A stretch of 64,000 bases of DNA from Sceloporus undulatus. Lineage: Eukaryota; Chordata; Lepidosauria; Squamata; Phrynosomatidae. Below are positions 11,521-24,437 of this stretch, piece by piece. Every line of letters starts with the position of its first letter. Position 1 is the first letter of the stretch. The notes beneath the pieces are model-generated. The model searched no databases. It was not told the origin of the DNA and saw only the letters and a list, made by a program, of their open reading frames with translations. The stretch spans positions 113,429,434-113,493,433 of the forward strand of contig NC_056527.1 of NCBI RefSeq assembly GCF_019175285.1, read 5' to 3'. The translations under genes and the position numbers were made by a program.

Positions 11521-11521
11521 A

Positions 11522-11705
11522 AAGATTGCTGTTGTTGTGTGCCTTCAAGTTATGACTTCTGGTTACCCTAAGGCAACACCTATCATGGACTTTTCTTGGC
11601 AAGTTTCTTCAGAGTGGGGTTGTCATTGCCCTCCTCTGAGGCTGAGTGAGTGTGTCTTGCCTAAGGTCACTCAATGTGTCCACATGGCCAAGCCATAATT
11701 TGAAG
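11522..11705 (-). repeat. Sauria-like SINE, minus strand
   Basis: Reversed SINE: TTGTTGTGTGCCTTCAAGTT, 'cctatcatggacttttcttg', 'cctctgaggctgag', 'cctaaggtcactcaatg' and 'acatggccaagcc'; the tRNA-like head is lost. Confidence 0.65.
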
Positions 11706-12594
11706 TAGGAGAGAGAGAAAAAAGGAGCCAATCTCTAGCCAATTCTGATAGCTCCCTCAAAAATTCCTGCTTAGTCCCAAATATGACACTGTAAAGTTGG
11801 AGGGTGGTGGTGGTGCCACTGAAAAATAACCCAAAGTGCTATGGATGGAACCTATCAAGCTACACAAGGCAAACCCTATATTTTCTTCAAATGATTCTTC
11901 AAATCAGAATCAGGAGACATGAATCCATTAATATTTTCTATGCAATGTGTGAAACCACAGTCTATCAGTGTAGTTCAAGAAAAGCACTACACATGGGAAA
12001 AGATGTCCTCTCTTCAAAATGTTTAGCTATTTGATTATACTTTCTGGGGAAAAACTAAACCAATACCATCAAGAAAAATTGTAATGTCATTTCCAGCTTG
12101 ACCTTCTCTTCATATTTGTCTCCTTTTTAATGTCCCAAACTACATTAGGCACATTTATGACAATTTTTTTTAATACTGCCAACTTGATTTTCCATTTTGT
12201 TTGCCTGGGGAGGGGGGAAACCCTGTTTTACCAACTTTTAATCTGATATCATGGATGATATGTACTGAAAAAAATTCAGTAATAAAATATGCATCCTTGA
12301 ATTAATTGAGATAGTCTACTTTTGCTCAAAGGACAAGTGAAGGCATAATTGTTTGGAAAAATAAAGAATGATTAGACAGACAGGCAGACAGACAGATAGA
12401 TATTTTCAGTCTGATTTCTGAACTCTCAAATGTGGTGCTGTTGGTTTCAGAAGAATGGAAGCAAAAAGATGTAAGTGTACTGAATCTTCTAGGTTTATCC
12501 CTAGGGCATAAACCTTGAAGATTCAAGTACTGAAGCCTCCTGCACACACAGTGGTTTGCAAACAACAACAAGAACAGCAACAGTAACATTTACA

Positions 12595-13110
12595 GTATTT
12601 CTTACCCACCTCTCCCCATGGATTGATGTGGGGAACAACCACAATTAACAGACACACCACATCAGTTAAAACATATCAATTAAAATATGCAGCAATTTAA
12701 AACGACAAGATATACACACATTAAAACAATCCACATTTAAAATTCATCATTTAAAATTCACAATTTAAAAATCGTGTGGGTAAGACGGACAGAAGAGACT
12801 GGTCTTTAATGCTGTTTTGAATTCAGACAGTGTATTCAGGGGTTCAATCTCTTCCGGCATGTCATTCCACAGTCTAGGGGCAGCTGAAGAAAAAGTCCTG
12901 TGGTTAACAATTCCCAACTTAGTCCTGGCTGACTGGAGTAAATGTCCTCCAGAGGACCTGAGTATACGGGATGGATTATATGGGAGAAGGCGATCCGTAG
13001 GTAACCTGGACCCAAACCATGTAGGGCCTTAAAGGTAATAACCAACACTTTGTACCTTGCCCAAAAACTAATTGGCAGCTGCCATTCCCAACTGCTTAGG
13101 AAACCAAGTA
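12595..13110 (-). mobile_element. L2/CR1-clade LINE 3' fragment, minus strand
   Basis: On the minus strand at about 12836-13048 a frame reads VITFKALHGLGPGYLRIAFS and then 'LLTTGLFLQLPL..GMTCRKRLNP', the C-terminal ORF2 motif of L2-like LINEs (FKALHGLGPxYL, then a 'WNxLP'-type end). The AT-rich 3' UTR lies to the left (12600-12780). It is truncated and not functional. A related fragment lies at 23390-23660. Confidence 0.7.
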
Positions 13111-13841
13111 TTTTGCTTCTTTGCAGAAAGGGACATAATACCTTTGAGCAGGGAATGAAGCTTCACACCTTTGTAGGCAGGATTGGATCAGGATATTTTG
13201 GTGCTCATGGTAGTGATCAATATTTTCCCCTCCACATTCTACTTATAAGAGATGATTGTCCTGACAGTTGTACCTTATTTTGACACTAGTGATGAGACGT
13301 CATCCTCTCTCAGAAGCTCAGGAGATTCAGAGCAAGCTTCCTAGAAGCCCTGTCCTCCAAGAGAGGCTGACCACCATGTTGCCATTTCAACATCATCCAG
13401 TATCTACTACCTGAGGCAACAACCACTTTACTCTGCCCAACAGTAGGGCTAGTCCTGGGTTTAGGACTGGGGGAAAAAGAGGCAAATACAAGTTGCCCTA
13501 CGAAGAGGTGTACAAACCAAATGGTCTGGACACTAGACATCTGATGGATACAAGGTGGAAGAGAAGAAAGACTGAAGGGATGGGCAGATGAATTTAGAAA
13601 ATGAGGAAAGCAACTGATGGATAAAGAGGGTCTGAGAAAAAAAAAGAGGAAAAACCTTACAACATGGCATCAATGTATACTCTGGACAAAGCAGATGATA
13701 GGACTAGTGAATAGTCAAGAGTTATCCATTCAGTGTGTACATAAATATGACTCTTTGGTGTGGAAAAGCAGGGTCACATTCATGGCACCTTAATGTGAAC
13801 ATCTAAACCAGGGTTGAGAAAAGTGAGGCCCTGAACCACAC

Positions 13842-14028
13842 TGTCATGGTTCCATCCAACCGAATCTTGGGATTTGTCGTTTTGTGAGGTACCAATACTC
13901 CTTGGCAGAGAAGGCTGAAGACCTTGTAAAACTACCAATTGCGGGATCCCATAGGATGGAACTACAGCACTTAAAGTGGTGTCAAACATTTCTACTGTGT
14001 CTATCCATCCCTAGTCTACCAAGCGTTC
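13842..14028 (+). repeat. Left arm of an inverted duplication (contains family-1 MITE)
   Basis: Contains the MITE core ('cttgggatttgtcgttttg', 'aactaccaattgcgggatcc') and a right flank ACTGTGTCTATCCATCCCTA, then TAGTCTACCAAGCGTTC. The same stretch, including the non-MITE flank, recurs in reverse complement at 15237-15434. Confidence 0.75.
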
Positions 14029-14032
14029 TTGT

Positions 14033-14188
14033 CATCTTCTGCACAAACCCCAAATAAAACTGTCAACCATATGTAGATATGATAGTTCACCACCAAGACA
14101 GTTGACCACCCCTGGTCTAACAGAACCTATTAGATTATACCTGTGCATCTAGGGCCTAGGCATATAGGTTCTTATTTTGAAGACTTGT
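14033..14188 (+). repeat. Direct duplication, copy 1
   Basis: Begins GTCATCTTCTGCACAAACCC and ends 'ttattttgaagacttgtg'. The same sequence reappears in two blocks at 14250-14312 and 14454-14557. No coding signature. Confidence 0.75.
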
Positions 14189-14249
14189 GACCTCCAAAGC
14201 CTCTGGAAGTTTTCCAAAGAACTCCAGTTCCCCCTTCTAAGCATGACTG

Positions 14250-14557
14250 GGTCATCTTCTGCACAGACCCCAAATAAAACTGTCTAACCATATGTAGATA
14301 TGATAGTTTGCCTCTTTTCAGATTTTCTCCAGCCTCCAAAAGCCTTTTTACCAAGCCAAGAGTGGCAACAAGAAGTATTGTGATGTCTCTTCTGGTACAC
14401 TGGGATGTACTAGTGTGCCCACGGGGCAGGGAGAGAACATGGAAAAATTGGCCCTTCACCACCAAGACAGTTGACCACCCCTGGTCTAACAGAACCTATT
14501 AGATTATACCTGTGCATTTAGGGCCTAGGCATATAGGTTCTTATTTTGAAGACTTGT
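14250..14557 (+). repeat. Direct duplication, copy 2, with about 140 bp of extra middle sequence
   Basis: Starts GTCATCTTCTGCACAGACCC, departs from copy 1 after 'gatatgatagttt', and rejoins it at TTCACCACCAAGACAGTTGA through to 'gaagacttgtg'. Either copy 2 carries an insertion or copy 1 a deletion. Confidence 0.75.
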
Positions 14558-14559
14558 GG

Positions 14560-15236
14560 GCCCTATAAGAACTTAAGTTGTATATGTGTGAGCTGTGTTT
14601 GGACTTTCATGTACATTCATGGAGTTGAGGGAAGAAGCAGCTGGGCCATTAATGCTTTTCATCCATGCAGTCACACTGAAATACATGTGTGATGATTACA
14701 ACATGTGTGAAAGAAGCTGTATTGTAAGCTTTTGTAGATTTGGTCTATAAAAGTCCTAAGTTTAGGAAAGCTTATGCTACAACATCTTCACAAGATGCCT
14801 TTTCATACTGATATTACAGACTGCCATGGCTATGTCTCTAAATTCTACTGAAATACACGTTACACATGAACAGGGCAAGAAACAGGGAAAGAAATGAAGG
14901 TCGGTAAACAGTATGTTGGAGGTATGAGGAAATATAAGGCTATGAGCTGGATATATGGAAAGATGGATAACGAAATAGAGGAATGGATGGCAAGATCATT
15001 GGTTAAATAGCCAAAGAAAAGGGTGGACAAATGGTGGAATAGTGAGTGAATAAATGCCTGCATAAAGGGAAGGGAAGGGCCACTTTTTGGGTGGCATCAC
15101 CCAGACTCAGGGTCTTTCTTTCTCTTTCTCTCTCTCTACTAATTGTCCTGTTACTTTTAAAAAAAAGTGGTGGAGGGTGTCCCATGCATTTTGCTATCCA
15201 CAACAAATACTACGGATGGAAACAGAGTATTTTAAA
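14560..15236. other. No gene recognised
   Basis: AT-rich sequence with a TTTC/CT pyrimidine run at about 15115-15138. It lies between the arms of the 13.8/15.2 kb inverted duplication. Confidence 0.45.
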
Positions 15237-15470
15237 GAACGCTTGGTAGACTAGGGGTGCATAGACACAGTAGAAATGTTTGACACCACTTTAAGTGCTG
15301 TAGTTCCATCCTATGGGAGTCCGCATTTGGTAGTTTTACAAGGTCTTCAGCCTTCTCTGCCAATGAGTATTGGTACCTCACAAAACGACAAATCCCAGGA
15401 TTTGGTTGGATGGAACCATGACAGTTAAAGTGGTCTCAAACTGAGTTATTTTGACAGTGTAGATATATTT
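15237..15470 (-). repeat. Right arm of the inverted duplication (contains family-1 MITE)
   Basis: Reads GAACGCTTGGTAGACTAGGG and then the family-1 MITE. In reverse complement it matches 13842-14028, including the unusual core variant 'gggatttgtcgttttgtgag'. Confidence 0.75.
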
Positions 15471-16544
15471 CCTAGAAGACTACAGAGAAAAGATTTTGAT
15501 AATGCTTATAATCATAGATTCATTAGGCATTCAGTAGCACTGTTATTAGCTCTTATTAGCTCTGTTATTCTTAATGTAAAAAGTTGAAGAGTATCTCTGT
15601 TTAGTGTGTATGTGTGTATCTCCATCTGTCTGTCTGTCTATTTATCTAATTCCTTTACAATTCTTTATCAGTTCTCCATAATTCCATAATTCATATGGAA
15701 TGTCCAAACACTTTACTTTTCTTCAGGTTGAATACAATCCAACTGTATAGACCTCATAATCCATTTAAATAATGTTAAGCCCTTTTCCAGATGTATTTGG
15801 TGATCATTACAGCTAAGGAGATTCTTTTTTTGGAGCAGAGGCTGATTAAATCAGATACTTATTTATTATCAGACAGTCACATTCTTTGAAGCCTTGATTA
15901 AAAATAAAAAGAAAGAAAGAAACCTCAACAGTTGAGCAGTTCAAAAATGACTTTCAAGGTGTAAAACATCATATTTGGTTTTAGTGGTAGAAACCATTGC
16001 TTAAAAAAAAAAGCCCCAATGAAACCTCAATTCCTGATCAATCCAGTTGTAGCGGAAGATCTTTGGCTGAAGATACCAACCCAGGGATATTTTTGTCTCT
16101 TTTTCTTTTCTCAGAGTCCTGACACCTGGGTGTTTCAGTAATGATTGCTGCCTGTCCTTTGAAAGCTCATTTCAGAACAACCAGCTCCTGGTTGCGATAA
16201 CAACATTATGAGAAAGCAGAACCGGGAGTCATGAGGATGGTTAAGATGGGAGACTGCTGAAACAGAAAGGGGTGAAAAATCACACATAGCCCAGGAAAAG
16301 AGCACATGTTTCTTTTCTGAAACTGCTCTGCAGAGCAGTAGCTGATGGTGTGCAGACTGGCACTGGTTCATGGACCACCACTTTGAGTAGTACTGATGTC
16401 CACCACCCTGAGGTCACTGGATGAAGTGTGGAATACAAATGTCCTTTACAATAACAGTGCCACAATAGGACTTGATCTGTCCATCCCATTTGTCCATCTT
16501 CCACAAGGAAGTGATACTTCAAGCATAGCCTCAGATGAGAACTG

Positions 16545-16745
16545 TCACATTATACCATTATAACACTCCGATTCCATTTTAACTGCTATGGTTGCATCCT
16601 ATGAAATTTTAGGGTTTGTAGTTTATTGAGCCATTAGAGTTCTCTGGCTAAGAATTCTATATACCTCTCCCTAAAACGCAAATACCAGGATTCCATAGGA
16701 TGTAATCATGGTGGTTAAAGTGGAATATAGCACTATAACTGGGTG
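16545..16745. repeat. Palindromic MITE, diverged relative of family 1
   Basis: Left 'ttttaactgctatggttgca' and right ATGTAATCATGGTGGTTAAA are inverted; the middle 'gagccattagagttctctgg' is shared with the copy at 25810-25990, so these two form a subfamily. Confidence 0.6.
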
Positions 16746-19590
16746 GAAGGAAAGGATTCAATACCAATGAACAGAACAAGGGGAAAAGCAGCTCTTGCAG
16801 TATAGAGTAGGCCCTTGGTATCTGCTGGGGTTTGGTTCCCTGTGGACACCAAAATCCATAGATGCTCAAGTCCCATTAAATACAATAGGGTAGTAAAACA
16901 GTGTTTCTTATATAAAATATCAATCAAAATAGCAAAATCAAGGCTTGCTTTTTGGAACACACACACACACAGGATATTTTGAAACAGTAGATGGTTGAAT
17001 CTATGGATAAAGAATTCATTGATATGGAGGGCTGAGTGTACAGTTAGGGGATTCTGATATATTAGACATTCAGAAAACTGGGTAGCACATTTCCATACAT
17101 TTACTAGAGAAATAGATAGGGTTTTAGGTTTCTAAAAGTCTCCCAAAATACAACTAAGGCTTTACCAAGATGTTGCGCTACCTGAACTAAAGGATGATAG
17201 TTTCCATCCTTATTCTGTGTAGAAAATCCAGCTCACTTGACTGACAAATGGATCTTACTTCTGCAATGGTAATGGTACTGCCTTTCCCTATGTGCCTCCA
17301 AGCCTCAGGCAAGCTTAAGGGGAATGTGTTAGCCATGGCACACATGCAGCTGAACTTGAGGAGAAGGAAATAGATAGGGCAAGGGGAGATTGGGAAGAAT
17401 GACCAGTGCAGCTGTGGATACTGTTCTCCCTGTCAGTTACCAATATCCTATAGAGAAAATGTCACTGGAAGACCAATGCACATCAAGGAGATTGCATGAC
17501 ATGTAACATTTTTTGATGTCTCCCTCTCCTAAGAGTCTGAAAGTTAGAATCCTTGCAAAGGAACTTTAATTTTGGAGTTCATTCTTTGTTTATCTCAAAA
17601 TGAGGATTGCACAACCTTGGAACTGGGGAAAATCTCACAGCTATGTTTATTGATCACTTGTCATCCTTCAAGCTTACCTCTCAGTGGTGGAAGAGTTCAT
17701 AAACATTGATGAGGTCCAAGAACATGATTATTGTACCAGTTGTGATTAATTAGACCTGTGCTGGCTGCATGTTTTACTCAGTTCTCATATGTTTATTTGC
17801 AGGGTTTGGCCCAAGTTGGACTTAAATACAGACATGGACTGAGTTGCCTCAGTTAAAAGATACATAATGATTGTAAAGAACAGAAGGGAAAGGTTTTCAA
17901 GGTAGTCAGTAAACAAATTAGATAAATCCAAGATGTTGAAATATGAAGTATAATATGCTCTGCTGGAACACTTCACAAGGCAGCTCAATTTAATCCTTCA
18001 TTCCATTTGTCATGGTACTTTGGGAATGGTAGTTCAGGGGAGTGGACTAGAGAATTTTAAGTACCAATAAAAAGGTAAAACCAGTAAAGTGATGGCAAAT
18101 TGATGTAATAGTGTGATACAGATAAACCTAATGATATAATTCAGGATCACCTAAAGAAATTGAGTTATACAGTAGTAACATATAATCACAAAATGCATCA
18201 TTTGTTGCTAGAAGATGAGATGGTGATCACTATCTTACATGACTTTAAAAGGACATTAGAAATGTGTTCAGGGCATGAATTCTATGTTCTATCATGAATC
18301 AGAGAGGGGCAACTGCATTGAGCAGTGGAACCTGATCCATCCATGTCCTACTCAGTTGCAAATCATGATGGCACATGCTTGGATGCAGATGTGGTGACCC
18401 AAAGCTATTTCTCCAAAGCCTCCTAGAAATTCTTCTCACTTGAACAGAGCTGTTTGAACCACATACTCTGTTCTGCACACTCTTAAACAAACTGCTTATC
18501 TCAGGTGTGTTGAAGTATCCCTCCCAATAGTGTTGAAGCAAAGTCCATCTGCCAGTACAATTGCCTTTTGTATGTGGAATAGACATAACTACCATAATGG
18601 TCAGCACCTCCAGCAGCATATGGGTACCGCTAGAACCCTGATGCTTACATGCCATCTCCTTGTTCCAAAGCAGTTTATATCTGACTAACCATTTCTGGGG
18701 GACAAAACAACTGCAACAAAATAGGAGAAGGGGATTGCTTTTATGAAGTCTCCCAGAACCTTCTCCCTAGCTACTGTGAGACATGAGGCCCTTGGGTCTA
18801 AATCCAACTAGAGTACAACCACTGAACAAATGGAATTTAGAAAAGTGTTGAATTATCAAGTTTCCATTGATTCAGTTCTAGCTGGGATTCATAACTGGAG
18901 TTAGGCCTTGAATTTGAGCTCTTCTTGTAATCTCATTTATTTGTCAAAGATGGACAGTTTATGGCCTTCCAAATGTCAGACTGCAACTCTCAGCAGCCTT
19001 AGCCAACATAGTCAATGGTGAGGGGCTGATGGGAACTGAAGATCAAACACATCTGGAGGACTGTAAGTCACACTCTTCGTTTTGAGAGCTGGAAGAAAGA
19101 TCCCAGTTAAAGGAATGAGTGTCAATTAATGTTGATATGATCATTAGACATCTTCAGTATTTTTCAGTGGTGATATTGAACATGCATTCTTCAAAAGCTA
19201 AAATATTTATTAGGAAGTCATTTCCCCCCCTCCAGACCAAAAGGAGAAGACCTAATGCATTTGGAGTGCCCTGTCACCTGAAGGGCCAGCTGATAGTTTC
19301 AAACCCAGTGCAAAGAACCAGAATATTACGTGCTGAGTTTCAGTCTAACTGAAGATCTATGAAACTGAGAAACAGAACAAATGATTAGTAAATCTAGTAA
19401 ATCCAGGTGTATGAGAAAGACATTGAGAAGGCGGAAGGAAGGGAAAGGTCAGCTATTAGTTTTAGCAGATAAGCTTTTGTGGAGTTTTATATTTTATTCC
19501 TTTAATTGTTTGTTCACAGGGTTTAACTATTTCATCTTCACAATTACATGGTTTTATATAGGCATTTATTTAAATTAGCAACAATTATCA
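16746..19590. other. No gene recognised
   Basis: Contains a CA run at about 16960-16972 and a weak hAT-MITE-like block at about 18945-19065. A 118-codon minus-strand open frame at 18299-18655 resembles nothing I can name and has no splice or start context. Otherwise nothing is identifiable. Confidence 0.4.
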
Positions 19591-19599
19591 ACAAGCTTA

Positions 19600-20255
19600 T
19601 AGAATAACAGAATCATAGAGTTGGAAGAGACCACAAGGACAATCTTGTCCAACTTCCTACCATGCAGGAAGACACAACTGAAGTACTCCTGAAAGATGAT
19701 GAACCAGCCTCTGTTTTAAGAACTCCATAGAACCACCATCAGATCTTACAATCAAGAAGTAATTCCTAATGTTTATGAAGACTCTTTCTCTCTCTCTATC
19801 AAACTCTTGGTAAATTGCATCCATTGATTCATGTTCTAGAGTCTGGAGCACCAAAGAGCAAGCTTGTTCCCTCTTGTCATCCTTTCAGCCATTTACATAT
19901 GGCTATCATACCACCTCTGAATCTTCTCTTCAACCAAGCTAAACACACCCAACTCCAATGTGAAGTCGACGGCTTTCATGTCTGGCATCCATAGTTTTTT
20001 GTGGCTTTTTTCAGGCTATGAGGCCATGTTCTAGAAGATGCCAGCCACAGATGCTGGTGAAATGTCAGGAATAAACTCTTCTAGAACATGGTCACATAGC
20101 CTGAAAAACCCACAAAAAAGTATACTCAACTCCCTAACACAATCCTCAGGTCACTTCTAGACCTTTTACTATCTTGGTCACCTACTTCTGGACACATTCC
20201 AGCTTGTAAATATCCTACTTGAATCATGGTGCTCACAACTGCTTGATGTAGGTTT
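19600..20255 (-). mobile_element. CR1-like LINE 3' fragment, minus strand, interrupted
   Basis: Starts with reversed CR1 tail 'acagaatcatagagttggaa' and continues 'gtccaacttcctaccatgca', 'atggctatcataccacctctg' and 'ggacacattccagcttgtaa'. A palindromic element of about 150 bp interrupts it at 19966-20117. Confidence 0.75.
19966..20117. mobile_element. Palindromic repeat inserted in CR1
   Basis: Left arm 'tttttcaggctatgaggcca' + TGTTCTAGAAGA and right arm TCTTCTAGAACATGG + 'tcacatagcctgaaaaa' are inverted copies around 'gccagccacagatgctgg'. The CR1 flanks on both sides contain near-identical 'ac(c/t)caactcc', a probable target duplication of 9-10 bp. Related copies are at about 34748-34885 and 46345-46505. 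Confidence 0.65.
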
Positions 20256-20339
20256 CCAGGGGGGGAGTTTTGATCAAGGAATTATACTTTTAGGAACATG
20301 TGAACGTATGAAATTGCCCTAAAGAAAGATCACTGGTCC

Positions 20340-20342
20340 ATC

Positions 20343-20381
<39 letters not shown>

Positions 20382-20585
20382 ACTTTATTTCCAAAGCGCT
20401 GTAATTATACACAGTGCTGTACAAAGTCGGTAAAATTAAAAAGTATATAAAAGCCTTCCCAAGGCGTACATTCTAACAATAAAAAGAGGAATAGATAAAA
20501 TTACCATATAGAAAAGAAAAAACAAATTAAAAACATCAAATATAAAACAGTTCTAGTTCAGTACCCTGACTGAATGGTAACCATG
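20340..20585 (-). repeat. LINE 3' end, minus strand, with (ATT)n
   Basis: (ATT)n at 20343-20380 is followed by 'aactttatttccaaagcgct', 'acacagtgctgtacaaag' and an AT-rich body. The same arrangement occurs at 29872-29985 and 35683-35790. Confidence 0.65.
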
Positions 20586-21640
20586 TTTCAGGATCTCAGA
20601 GAGAAAGTTTTCCAGCCTGCTCCAGAGATGCTAAGGACTGAAGCAATATCCTTGATTACTGAGCTATAGTTTTTCGCTTTGTGGATAATTCTGCAGCAGT
20701 TCAGAATGAGTGGCACTCTAGTAAAGAGTACTAGACCTCAGTGGTGTACCTAGTATATCTGACATCTGTTGAAGATAATTTTTAACAACCCCCTCCTCTC
20801 TTCACCTGCTCTTTCCAGGTCTGGCAGAGCTGCTGACCAGGTGGGAGAGGGAAGAGACACTCTTTACTGCCCAGCCAGCTGCCAGAGCTGCCCTTTCTTA
20901 CCAGCGCATCGTGTGATACCCACCCAGAGGCAAAAACTTAAGGAAAGACCAATTAAATCTGTTAGAGGAAATACAAAGTTAATTGCAATGGAAGACAGAA
21001 GAGAGTGGCCAAAGGGCTGGTGTCCTCTTAGTTATGTACATGTGTATAAATTCCTCTACAGAAGCATATTGCCTTTTTTTTTCTTGGCCTGGCAAAAGTC
21101 TGTATTCATTGGAAGGTTGAAGAACTAGAATTGTGGATGCAGTGCCACTGCAGAGGGTACCATTTTGCAATGCACATATAGATGTGCATGGCAGTCATGC
21201 ATTTCACATTTGATCCCATGTTCAGTTCCAGTGTTGAAATTCACTAATTGTGGTTTTGCATGGTTGGAATTCTGTTAGAAGCATCTAAATGCATAAATTT
21301 TCTTTACATGTGGAAATATCCTTTCTCAGAATTTCTCAGACACTGCAAAAGTCAATATTCTCTTCTTCCCTTCACATTGCCCAAAGTCCTCCCACCTTGA
21401 CTTATTGAAAAGCCACTGAAGCCGCCCCAGGTGACCATTATGTGCTTCATGGGAAGCTGGCAGGCTCAGAGAAGCACCTGGCTACATTGACAAAGCCAGA
21501 TACAAAATGATGACAGCAGTGTTGAGATCTACCTGGATCCTCCAAGGGTCTCAGTGTTACTGGAATCATTTTACATCCTAGATCACTGGCTGTGATATCT
21601 TCAGGGGACATCCAGCTATGAGATCTTTTCCCCTGTCCTA
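20586..21640. other. No gene recognised
   Basis: Unassigned sequence; short open frames only. Confidence 0.4.
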
Positions 21641-21649
21641 GATCACTGG

Positions 21650-21765
21650 CTGTTGTCTTCTTATCTGGAAATCTTCAAAAGGAGACTGGACAGCTACCTA
21701 CTGGGGATGCTTTAGCTAGAGATCCTGCACTGTCTCTATGACTCTGTGCCTCAATAGGTATACCA
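21650..21765 (+). repeat. CR1-like LINE 3' fragment
   Basis: TCTTCAAAAGGAGACTGGAC, 'agctacctactggggatgct' and 'agagatcctgcactg' are the CR1 3' UTR motif series. Confidence 0.6.
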
Positions 21766-21769
21766 GCAC

Positions 21770-22925
21770 CAAACTAATATTTAGCTTACTATGGAAGGAT
21801 TTTGAGGATGCTGTCAAGTGTTGGGAGGACTCCTAGTGGCCAGAACCGAAGTACATTCCTTTGTTTCAAATAGGAACAGAGAGTACATTGGTACTCCCAA
21901 TATTGTTGGATTGCAGCTCCCTCACTCCCCACAAGAACATTCACTGGGATTTGAAGTCAGTAATATCTGTAAACTGCCCACCTCTAATTCTGAGACACGT
22001 ATCAGACTGTCAGCGAACATCAACTGGTTTGTATTGTTCTCTGTCCTTCCCATTGTACCTAAAAATTTGGATCCATTCATGAACACCCATCTGGATGTTG
22101 TTGTTGGGGAGTGGGTGGGGGAAAAAACTCTTTGGATTAATACTTTGGTGCAGTCCAAACTGTAACCCTCAGTCACTGGGATAAGAGCTTAGAATCTGGT
22201 CTGTATAATAGCAAGATTCTATAAATCAAGTCAGACTCTTGGTCCATTTAGCCAGCAGGATTGCTTGATCCTCCTGGACCTTTGGGTTACAGCTGCCAGA
22301 CTGGTCATGCTGGGTTGCAGCTAATGGGAATAGAAAGCCAGAATGTCTGGAGGATGAAAGGTTCATCATGTGTTGTCTTTAATGATCCATAATCATATTT
22401 TCCATCAAGAGTCATTCTTGGAATTTTGAGGATGAAACGCATATGCAGTATCCGTGAGCTGCCAGTGAGCATCCTCCATCATTTCCTTCACTAGAACAGC
22501 TTGCCATCCATGACATGTGGACTTCTAATATTGTAGGGTTTTGTACTGGGTTTTAGGCACTGCAAGCCCTCTTGGTAGTCAATGTTGCACTGATAATCAG
22601 GTGTAAATAAAACAAATCCCCTTCCCCCTTTCCCCCCTTCTCTTTTTCTCAGAATGTATTTATTTATTCCATTTATATCCATTTATTTATTCCATTTATA
22701 TACAGTGAGCCCATAGTATCAGCAACTAGTCATCCATTGATTTAAGTGCCCACTGATCACTCAACTCCATTATTGTCAATGGTAGCACATGTGCAAGGCC
22801 ATGCTGATGTGGCCACACACATGATGCTCCTCATTGACTATAGCATACGTATTTTTCCATGTAATGAGGAGGGCAGAACTGAATCCCTATGGATGGGAAT
22901 GACATGCTGTACTGGGACTCAAGCG
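21770..22925. other. No gene recognised
   Basis: Weak hAT-MITE-like block at about 22250-22360 (palindromic 'ccagactggtcatgctgg') and TTTATTCCATTTATAT repeats near 22655-22705. No exon is recognised. Confidence 0.4.
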
Positions 22926-23389
22926 GCTTATTTATTTATTCCAAGTTTTCATTAATTGCTTTTCTGTCCACCAGGGTCCCCAAAGTGGTATAGAATAAAA
23001 TATATAACAATAGGCCCTAAAAACACATTTAGTGCAATGTCTAAAGCCAATGGCTCAATGAATAGCACACTCTGTAACATGATAAAAATAATAACTCTTG
23101 ATGTTGGAACTGAAATAAACAGCACACTGCTGATTATTGATATATTGAAGCAGTTTAAAGGTTGTTGAGTGGAAATCTGGTACATGTCACTGGCATGAGG
23201 AAGAAAAGTGAGAACGAAGAGTCTGTTGTTATGCATCATAATGGCCACATGATGACAGCAGAGGTTTAGAAAAGTGACTAATTCTCTCACTGATTCAGTT
23301 ATGGATTTCAATGCATATAGGAGAAACCAGCAGAATGACCAGTTTCATTTTGAGTCATATTTAGAATGAATGAAGCCTTTCCATTCTTG

Positions 23390-23662
23390 ACATCCGACTA
23401 CAGGTTTGTGGCACAGTTACATATCTCACAAACTGGACTTCTCTTGGAATAGAGAGAAGGTGGTGGAACAGAAAGAAAGGCCTCACAAGCAGATCTTAAA
23501 GCATGGACTGGTTTGTAAGGGAAAATATGGTCTATTAAATGACCTGGACCTGAGCCACGTAGAGATTTATATGTCAAAAACAGTACTTTGGATTGTGGCC
23601 GGAAACAGATCTGCATCCAGTGAAGCTGGTGCAACAAAGGAGTTGTGTATTCCCTGTAGCTA
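23390..23662 (-). mobile_element. L2/CR1-clade LINE ORF2 fragment, minus strand
   Basis: The minus-strand frame reads LHWMQICFRPQSKVLFLTYK then SLRGSGPGHL, the 'LHWLPVxxRIxFKxLLLTFKALxGxGPxYL' motif that closes ORF2 in L2-like LINEs. Only the C-terminal end is present; not functional. Confidence 0.7.
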
Positions 23663-23675
23663 GCCCCAGGTGCAT

Positions 23676-23885
23676 CTGCACTGCAGAATTAATGCAATTT
23701 GATACTGCTTTAATTGCCATGACTCCACCCTATGGAATCCTGGGATTTGTAGTTTGTTGTGGCACCTGACCTCTTTGACAGAGAAGGGAAAATATTTCAC
23801 AAAACTACAAATCCGAGAATTCCATAGCATGGAGCTTTGGCAGTTAAAACGGTGTTCAACTGCATTATTTTATGCAGTCCAAGTT
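23676..23885. repeat. Palindromic MITE (family 1), full length
   Basis: Left GTGCATCTGCACTGCAGAAT, core 'tggaatcctgggatttgtag' with inverse 'aaatccgagaattccatag', right arm 'ttcaactgcattatttt'. Confidence 0.75.
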
Positions 23886-24437
23886 TTTGTCTCTTTTCAC
23901 CAAGAGCCAAGACACACTGAGCTGAGATAAAGTGAACTTATGTATTTTATGAATTCATTCCATTTTTCTCGCTTGCCGCAGGACTCTACAACATAAGGGA
24001 GTCAGGGAAAAGGAAGGCAGGCCCTTCACTGACAGCACACTTCATATAGATGTTTTTGCAAAACTTTAGACACAGAAAACCAAACTGTGAATGCCAGAGT
24101 GTCCTGAACATGTTCTCAAAATGTTCCTGATAACATATAAAAAAAGCCCTGAGAAGAAATGGTTAGTACTGAGCACTTTGTCAGGTACTAAATCTAAGGC
24201 TAAGTTCAACTCCATTCTTATGGTTCTGTTAGCACCAAAACATACAGGAAAACGCTTCATTATCAAATTTCCATCACTGATGACATCTCCAGCAGGCCTT
24301 TACTTTGGATGCAATTAACCACCGAGAAGCCATGATTTTCATTTCTGCCCTCTAGCTCTTCACCATCTCAATCTACTTTGCATTGCAGTAGGGATTGCAG
24401 ATGATGCCACTGAGGAAACTACAGCATTCTGACTATA

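Noticed and set aside
18299-18655. 118-codon open frame on - strand
   Set aside because: No motif I recognise and no related copy in the window. Left unannotated rather than guessed.
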